The notes beneath the pieces are model-generated. The model did not search any database. It was not told where the DNA came from and saw only the letters and a program-made list of their open reading frames with translations. A stretch of 9,610 nucleotides of DNA from JAQBRD01 sp041158765 (GTDB lineage Bacteria > Patescibacteriota > Minisyncoccia > Phycocordibacterales > PALSA-1337): NCBI GenBank assembly GCA_041158765.1, contig JBEBAU010000003.1:1-9610 (forward strand). The letters run 5' to 3'. The stretch's first letter is position 1, and each line of letters opens with the position of its first letter. Positions 7,735-9,610 of this stretch are shown here, in pieces. The position numbers and the translations under genes are program-made.

Positions 7735-7738
7735 CCCT
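7735..7738 (-). promoter_or_regulatory. Shine-Dalgarno site for the DHH phosphoesterase gene
   Basis: AGGG on the minus strand lies 8 nt before ATG 7726, a normal spacing, and supports that start over the in-frame ATG at 7711. A TTGAAT and a CATACT element 17 nt apart lie just upstream and overlap this site, but as a promoter they would start transcription inside the coding region, so I do not assign them. Confidence 0.5.
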
Positions 7739-7832
7739 ATTTCATACAGTCATTCAATGGATACAGAATAGTAGTGCGAAAGAGGAATATAACAGAGGAA
7801 GTTTTCCCCATGAAATAAAATCTGTATGAAAT
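7739..7832. repeat. 11-bp inverted repeat in divergent intergenic region
   Basis: ATTTCATACAG (7739-7749) and CTGTATGAAAT (7822-7832) are perfect reverse complements separated by 72 bp, between the divergent DHH-phosphoesterase and coiled-coil genes. A further ATGAAAT lies at 7810-7816, and ATGAAATTTTCAT (7826-7838) is itself a palindrome around one central base. A pair of operator half-sites controlling both directions is possible. In AT-rich DNA part of this may be chance. Confidence 0.45.
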
Positions 7833-7884
7833 TTTCATCATTTTTGCTATTGCTAGTAACAGCTGATTTTGCAAAAATATATCT

Positions 7885-8295
7885 ATGGAAAAAGAGCCAC
7901 TCTATTTCACCGAATTCAAAAATTTCCTTCTCACAAAGTTCGACAACATCGACAAGCGTTTTGACTCACTCGAAAAGCACCTTGAATCTCTAGAAAAACG
8001 CCTCAATGTATTAGAAGTGAGACTTAATTCGCTTGAGACTGAAATGAACCGTCGTTTTGAAGTACTCAAGACTGAGATAGATCAACGCTTTAGCGTGCTT
8101 GAAACCGAGATGAACCGACGTTTTGACGTACTCAAGACTGAAATGGATTATCGTTTTGACTCTCACGAGGAACAAATTGCAAAAGTCTCGGAACAGATCA
8201 CAGCACTTGATATTCGCTTGCGCAAAAAAGCCGACCAGTCCGAGCATGACAACCTCAAAAACACGGTGACCGGACTAAAACGCCGCTTCGTATAG
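7885..8295 (+). CDS. Coiled-coil protein of heptad and 11-residue repeats
   Basis: This 136-residue protein is almost entirely helical and highly charged, with no signal peptide, no membrane segment and no cysteine. After a short N-terminal stretch (EPLYFTEFKNFLLTKF), residues 19-53 form clean heptads (FDNIDKR, FDSLEKH, LESLEKR, LNVLEVR, LNSLETE). Overlapping this, residues 50-93 form four 11-residue units of the pattern LxTEhxxRFxV. A less regular helix follows (EEQIAKVSEQITALDIRLRK) with a basic end. The pattern predicts a long rod or an oligomeric coiled coil. Short proteins of this kind are common as unnamed genes in Patescibacteria; some resemble coiled-coil tails of structural or phage proteins, but no function can be assigned. 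The ATG at 7885 has no Shine-Dalgarno site. It lies 22 nt upstream of the surface-protein gene on the same strand. Confidence 0.85.
   Translation: MEKEPLYFTEFKNFLLTKFDNIDKRFDSLEKHLESLEKRLNVLEVRLNSLETEMNRRFEVLKTEIDQRFSVLETEMNRRFDVLKTEMDYRFDSHEEQIAKVSEQITALDIRLRKKADQSEHDNLKNTVTGLKRRFV
8032..8163 (+). repeat. Four tandem 33-bp repeats encoding 11-residue units
   Basis: Units at 8032-8064, 8065-8097, 8098-8130 and 8131-8163 encode LETEMNRRFEV, LKTEIDQRFSV, LETEMNRRFDV and LKTEMDYRFDS. Units 1 and 3 are most alike, as are 2 and 4, so the array is better seen as two copies of a 66-bp block. That suggests a recent duplication of a two-unit segment. Confidence 0.85.
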
Positions 8296-8299
8296 TGCG

Positions 8300-8308
8300 T
8301 GATATACT
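8300..8308 (+). promoter_or_regulatory. Extended -10 promoter for the surface-protein gene
   Basis: TGATATACT is an extended -10 box (TG, one base, TATACT at 8303-8308). It lies 9 nt before the ATG at 8318, immediately after the coiled-coil stop. There is no good -35 box, which an extended -10 can tolerate. Transcription would start 2-4 nt before the ATG, giving a nearly leaderless mRNA. No Shine-Dalgarno site is visible. Confidence 0.5.
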
Positions 8309-8317
8309 TTCAATATT

Positions 8318-9403
8318 ATGAAATACATACAACTTACAGTTATTGCAATCGTGCTCACCCTATTTATCCCCGTTACGAGCTACGGAGCAACTTATATTTT
8401 CAAAAAGAATCTCTCTGTGGGTGCAACTGGCGCAGATGTTATTGCCCTTCAGGATTTCCTAATAGCACACAAGTATCATATACCAGCAATCGAATCGGGA
8501 TCTGGTGCAAAGGGTTATTTTGGCTCACAAACAAAAGCTGCAGTAATGGCATACCAAACCGCTAACAGTCTTCCATCAACTGGTTATGTCGGACCACTTA
8601 CGATCGCCAAAATCCATAGTTCAAATAATACTGACACCGACAAAACAGGACCTCTCACAATTATTTCACCAAACGGTGGTGAGCGTTGGGAAATAGGAGT
8701 GCCTCATGTGATACATTGGAATGCTCCCCAGTACATACGAGCTACGTATGTCGATATTGCTATCCTCGCTAATTATAATTGCACCGGTACAAAAGTCTGC
8801 CCTGCTATTGCATACACTCCTCAAGTGATTGCTATGTATGTACCTGCCAATCAATACGCATATTCGTGGAATACACGAGATATATTTGAAAATTATCACG
8901 GATATGCATGCACAGCATCTCTTGATAGCAAATGTACTCCTCCAACTTCTACAATTCGACCAGGAGAATACACTATTCAAATCTGTGAAGCTGGTACAAA
9001 CATCTGTGATACAACTGATAAAATAATTGAAATTGTAGCCGCCCAAACGCCTCAAACAATTACTGTTACTTCTCCCAACGGCAATGAAATATGGCCAGCA
9101 AAATCAGCACACCTCATCACATGGATTGCTGCGACAGGCACCACAGCAATTGATCTCTATCTCCAAAATGACTCACAACCCTGTCCGCCAAGACCTCTGG
9201 GTAGCAGCATATCGTACCAATGTCGTTCTTCTGTACAAATAGTTCTCGACAAGAACATTCCTGTTACCGCGAAGTACGACTGGATTGTAGGAACTGATGA
9301 AAAGAACAATTCAATACCGCCCGGTGAATACCTTGTACGTATTTGTAAAACAAAAACCACTGATGATTGCGACACCAGTGATTCTGTTTTCACGATCAAA
9401 TAG
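8318..9403 (+). CDS. Secreted peptidoglycan-binding protein with two beta-sandwich repeats
   Basis: This 361-residue exported protein begins with a signal peptide (residues 1-23, cleavage probably after SYG or GA). A PG_binding_1 domain follows at about 30-100: LSVGATGADVIALQDFL, GYFGSQTKAAVMAYQ, and GYVGPLTIAKI. After a polar linker come two copies of a beta-sandwich module of the SPNGGExW type seen in bacterial surface proteins. Copy 1 (about 112-240) opens with ISPNGGERWEIG and closes with PGEYTIQICEAGTNICDTTD. Copy 2 (about 248-360) opens with TSPNGNEIWPAK and closes with PGEYLVRICKTKTTDDCDTS. Copy 1 has six cysteines and copy 2 has four, consistent with disulfides outside the cell. There is no membrane anchor or sorting signal, so attachment would be through the wall-binding domain. 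No catalytic residues are evident; an adhesin or wall-organising role is inference. Confidence 0.88.
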   Translation: MKYIQLTVIAIVLTLFIPVTSYGATYIFKKNLSVGATGADVIALQDFLIAHKYHIPAIESGSGAKGYFGSQTKAAVMAYQTANSLPSTGYVGPLTIAKIHSSNNTDTDKTGPLTIISPNGGERWEIGVPHVIHWNAPQYIRATYVDIAILANYNCTGTKVCPAIAYTPQVIAMYVPANQYAYSWNTRDIFENYHGYACTASLDSKCTPPTSTIRPGEYTIQICEAGTNICDTTDKIIEIVAAQTPQTITVTSPNGNEIWPAKSAHLITWIAATGTTAIDLYLQNDSQPCPPRPLGSSISYQCRSSVQIVLDKNIPVTAKYDWIVGTDEKNNSIPPGEYLVRICKTKTTDDCDTSDSVFTIK

Positions 9404-9415
9404 AACGACGCTCAA

Positions 9416-9440
9416 CAAAAATAAGAAAAGTCTTTTAGAC
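9416..9440 (-). terminator. Weak terminator candidate after the helicase gene
   Basis: On the minus strand GTCT-AAA-AGAC (9430-9440) forms a 4-bp stem that includes the helicase stop codon. TTTTCTTATTTTT follows. The stem is very short, so this is a tentative call. It is the only terminator-like element in the 31-nt gap between the two convergent genes. Confidence 0.25.
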
Positions 9441-9610
9441 GAATGTCACTGCCTTTCCTACCTTACCTGCACGACCTGTTCGGCCAATTCGGTGAACATA
9501 GTCATCGTATGTAGCAGGAATATCGTAGTTGATTACATGTGATACACCACTAATATCGAGTCCTCGTGCAGCAACGTCAGTAGCGATGAGTGCTTGGCAA
9601 CGGCCTTCTT
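9435..9610 (-). CDS. DEAD-box RNA helicase, C-terminal end (partial)
   Basis: The last 57 codons plus a TAA stop are inside the window; the rest lies beyond the right edge. The translation contains helicase motif V (LIATDVAARGLD), the linking HVINYDIP strand, and motif VI (HRIGRTGRAGKVGKAVTFV), which together are diagnostic of the second RecA domain of ATP-dependent DEAD-box RNA helicases of the RhlE/DeaD/CshA group. Such enzymes unwind short RNA duplexes in ribosome assembly and mRNA decay. The protein stops right after the VTFV strand, with none of the C-terminal extension common in RhlE or DeaD. Which subfamily it belongs to cannot be told from this fragment. Confidence 0.93.
   Translation of the reverse strand, partial: EGRCQALIATDVAARGLDISGVSHVINYDIPATYDDYVHRIGRTGRAGKVGKAVTFV

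Noticed and set aside
7826..7993. A plus-strand frame of 55 codons starting MKFSSFLLLLVTADFAKI, resembling a short signal or membrane peptide.
   Set aside because: It overlaps most of its length with the coiled-coil gene in another frame, has no Shine-Dalgarno site, and its second half is low-complexity Ser/Thr typical of an out-of-frame shadow.
8666..9055. A 129-codon minus-strand frame inside the surface-protein gene.
   Set aside because: It is antisense to a gene with clear signal peptide and domain motifs; its Cys/Ile-rich content is what the reverse strand of such coding sequence gives.
1..9610. CRISPR arrays, insertion sequences, prophage genes, tRNA or rRNA genes.
   Set aside because: No direct repeat arrays with spacers, no transposase or integrase motifs, no CCA-ended cloverleaf and no rRNA signatures were seen; the only tandem repeats are in the coiled-coil gene.

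Overview
The window looks like chromosomal DNA from a small-genome bacterium, most likely a member of the Candidate Phyla Radiation (Patescibacteria, Parcubacteria-like). This is inferred from its moderately AT-rich composition, tightly packed genes, frequent lack of Shine-Dalgarno sites, and protein style: a RadC with motifs typical of small genomes, a pyruvate kinase with a DLGGPKIR motif, a secreted cyclophilin, and a surface protein with a peptidoglycan-binding domain followed by SPNGxExW beta-sandwich repeats. There is no phage, insertion sequence, CRISPR or RNA gene. Taxonomy cannot be proved from the sequence alone.

Layout from left to right. (1) On the minus strand, radC is followed 17 nt later by a small gene of unknown function (14-394). 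A TTGTAA/TATAAT promoter sits directly against the radC start, so the mRNA is probably leaderless. (2) Pyruvate kinase (1348-2763, minus) ends at a strong bidirectional hairpin terminator (1279-1343). (3) A four-gene minus-strand operon has intergenic gaps of only 14-17 nt. It encodes an NrnA-like DHH phosphoesterase (7726-6704), a many-pass DUF2339 membrane protein (6687-4765), a DUF3999-like exported protein with a C-terminal anchor (4750-3461), and a membrane-anchored cyclophilin prolyl isomerase (3444-2869). (4) A 158-nt divergent intergenic region carries an 11-bp inverted repeat. (5) On the plus strand are a 136-residue coiled-coil protein built of heptad and then 11-residue repeats (7885-8295), and a secreted peptidoglycan-binding protein with two Cys-containing beta-sandwich repeats (8318-9403). 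(6) The last 57 codons of a DEAD-box RNA helicase (9435-9610, minus) run off the right edge.

The central operon is the part most worth attention. DUF2339 and DUF3999 are uncharacterised envelope families that, as I recall, also occur side by side in proteobacteria. Here they share a transcript with an extracytoplasmic-facing foldase and a nanoRNA/pAp/cyclic-dinucleotide phosphoesterase. The adjacent plus-strand pair also has a cell-surface character. radC, pyk and the helicase are housekeeping genes. All ten genes end in TAA or TAG and none in TGA.
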